Of a stretch of 5,519 nucleotides of DNA, positions 4,966-5,519 are shown piece after piece. Numbering within the stretch: the first letter of the stretch is position 1; each line of letters opens with the position of its first letter. The position numbers were made by a program, and so were the translations under genes. Origin of the DNA: DATKMG01 sp041476565 (GTDB lineage: Bacteria > Acidobacteriota > Terriglobia > Versatilivoradales > Versatilivoraceae); assembly GCA_041476565.1 (NCBI GenBank), contig JBGOTQ010000446.1, forward strand, positions 1-5,519, written 5' to 3'. The notes beneath the pieces were generated by a model. That model was not told where the DNA came from. It saw only the letters and a program-made list of their open reading frames with translations, and searched no databases.

Positions 4966-5519
4966 ATGGAGTCAGTGGATCGTCCCAGGATCATTCGCTT
5001 CGGCATATTTGAGGTCGATCTGCGCTCCGATGAGCTTTTCAAAGACGGCCATAAAATCAAGATTCAAGATCAACCCTTCCAGATTCTGGCTGCGCTGCTG
5101 GAGCATCCTGGCGAAGTAGTCACTCGCGAAGAACTCCAGCACAGGCTCTGGCCCGAGGACACCTTCGTCGATTTCGACCACAGTCTGAACACGGCCGTCC
5201 GATTGCTGCGCCTGGCTTTGGGGGACACGGCCGAGAGTCCGAGGTATGTCGAAACTCTGCCAAGGAAAGGTTATCGGTTCATTTACCCGGCGGAGAGTGC
5301 CGATCCAAGAGCCGCTGAAGCAGCGCGGACACTCCGTCTGGGAGATCTGCGGCTTATTGCGACGCAGGGACAGAGGGTCATTTCAGAAGCAACAGAGCCG
5401 TTACAGCCCGCTCCGCTTTCGCGACTCCCACTTGAGAGGGAAACTGACCATGCGCGACCGCTGGGCCAGTCAACACCGGAGCCCGGGATCGACGTGCGGG
5501 GCTTTGAACTCGGCACCGA
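4966..5519 (+). CDS. wHTH (PhoB/OmpR-type) transcriptional regulator, N-terminal part
   Basis: The frame is open from ATG 4966 to the right edge, 184 codons plus two bases, with no stop. AGGGGG at 4955-4960 lies 5 nt before the start. Residues 10-106 are a winged helix of the common acidobacterial type: IRFGIFEVDLRSDEL, QPFQILAALLEHPGEVVTREEL, LWPEDTFVDFDHSLNTAV spanning the recognition-helix region, and the wing YVETLPRKGYRF. Residues 107-184 are Ala/Pro/Arg/Glu-rich, without clear secondary structure or a membrane segment so far. They are probably a linker to a C-terminal sensor (TolB/PD40, TPR or similar) beyond the window. It is a paralogue of the wHTH at 431 but from a different subgroup: DFDHSLNTAV replaces EESNLAFQV. 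No receiver domain precedes it. It is divergent from the TPR gene across the hairpin element. Target and signal are unknown. Confidence 0.9.
   Translation, partial: MESVDRPRIIRFGIFEVDLRSDELFKDGHKIKIQDQPFQILAALLEHPGEVVTREELQHRLWPEDTFVDFDHSLNTAVRLLRLALGDTAESPRYVETLPRKGYRFIYPAESADPRAAEAARTLRLGDLRLIATQGQRVISEATEPLQPAPLSRLPLERETDHARPLGQSTPEPGIDVRGFELGT

Noticed and set aside
4588..5012. Three overlapping ORFs on both strands across and beyond the hairpin element
   Set aside because: They are open because the palindromes lack stops in these frames. They have no SD or recognisable domain, and the plus-strand one overlaps the wHTH start.

Overview
The window looks like chromosomal DNA of an acidobacterium (Acidobacteriota), at roughly 53-55% GC by eye. 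The main clue is two paralogous PhoB/OmpR-type winged-helix proteins of the kind that are numerous in that phylum. One is fused through a single membrane segment to a TolB/PD40 beta-propeller. Large kinesin-light-chain-type TPR proteins and palindrome-rich intergenic repeats also fit. The taxonomic call is inference from protein style only.

Layout. (1) Positions 1-183, minus strand: the first 61 codons of an exported protein, probably a vanadium-dependent haloperoxidase / PAP2-type phosphatase. (2) 184-430: a divergent intergenic region with three copies of TTAGAATT and a helically phased TTAGA array that runs up to the next start codon. (3) 431-2749, plus strand: a membrane-anchored wHTH regulator with about twelve PD40 blade motifs. 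(4) 2750-2856: a short convergent gap with no convincing terminator. (5) 2857-4269, minus strand: an exported TPR protein whose repeats keep an exact 42-residue register. (6) 4270-4965: about 700 bp without a gene. It holds a 14-bp palindrome, four TCAG boxes at exactly 11-bp spacing, and a 205-bp mirror-symmetric hairpin element (4573-4777). A sigma70-like promoter follows for the next gene. (7) 4966-5519, plus strand: the N-terminus of a second wHTH regulator, cut by the window edge.

How the parts may fit together (inference). PhoB/OmpR-type winged helices bind tandem direct repeats of about 10-11 bp. Repeat arrays with that pitch lie upstream of the propeller-sensor gene, which also borders the haloperoxidase promoter region, and upstream of the TPR gene. 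The window may therefore hold a small membrane-sensor regulon: a periplasmic propeller sensor controlling itself, a divergent exported enzyme and a periplasmic TPR scaffold. The second wHTH gene is a candidate regulator of the TPR side. No mobile-element ORF, tRNA, rRNA or CRISPR array was seen.
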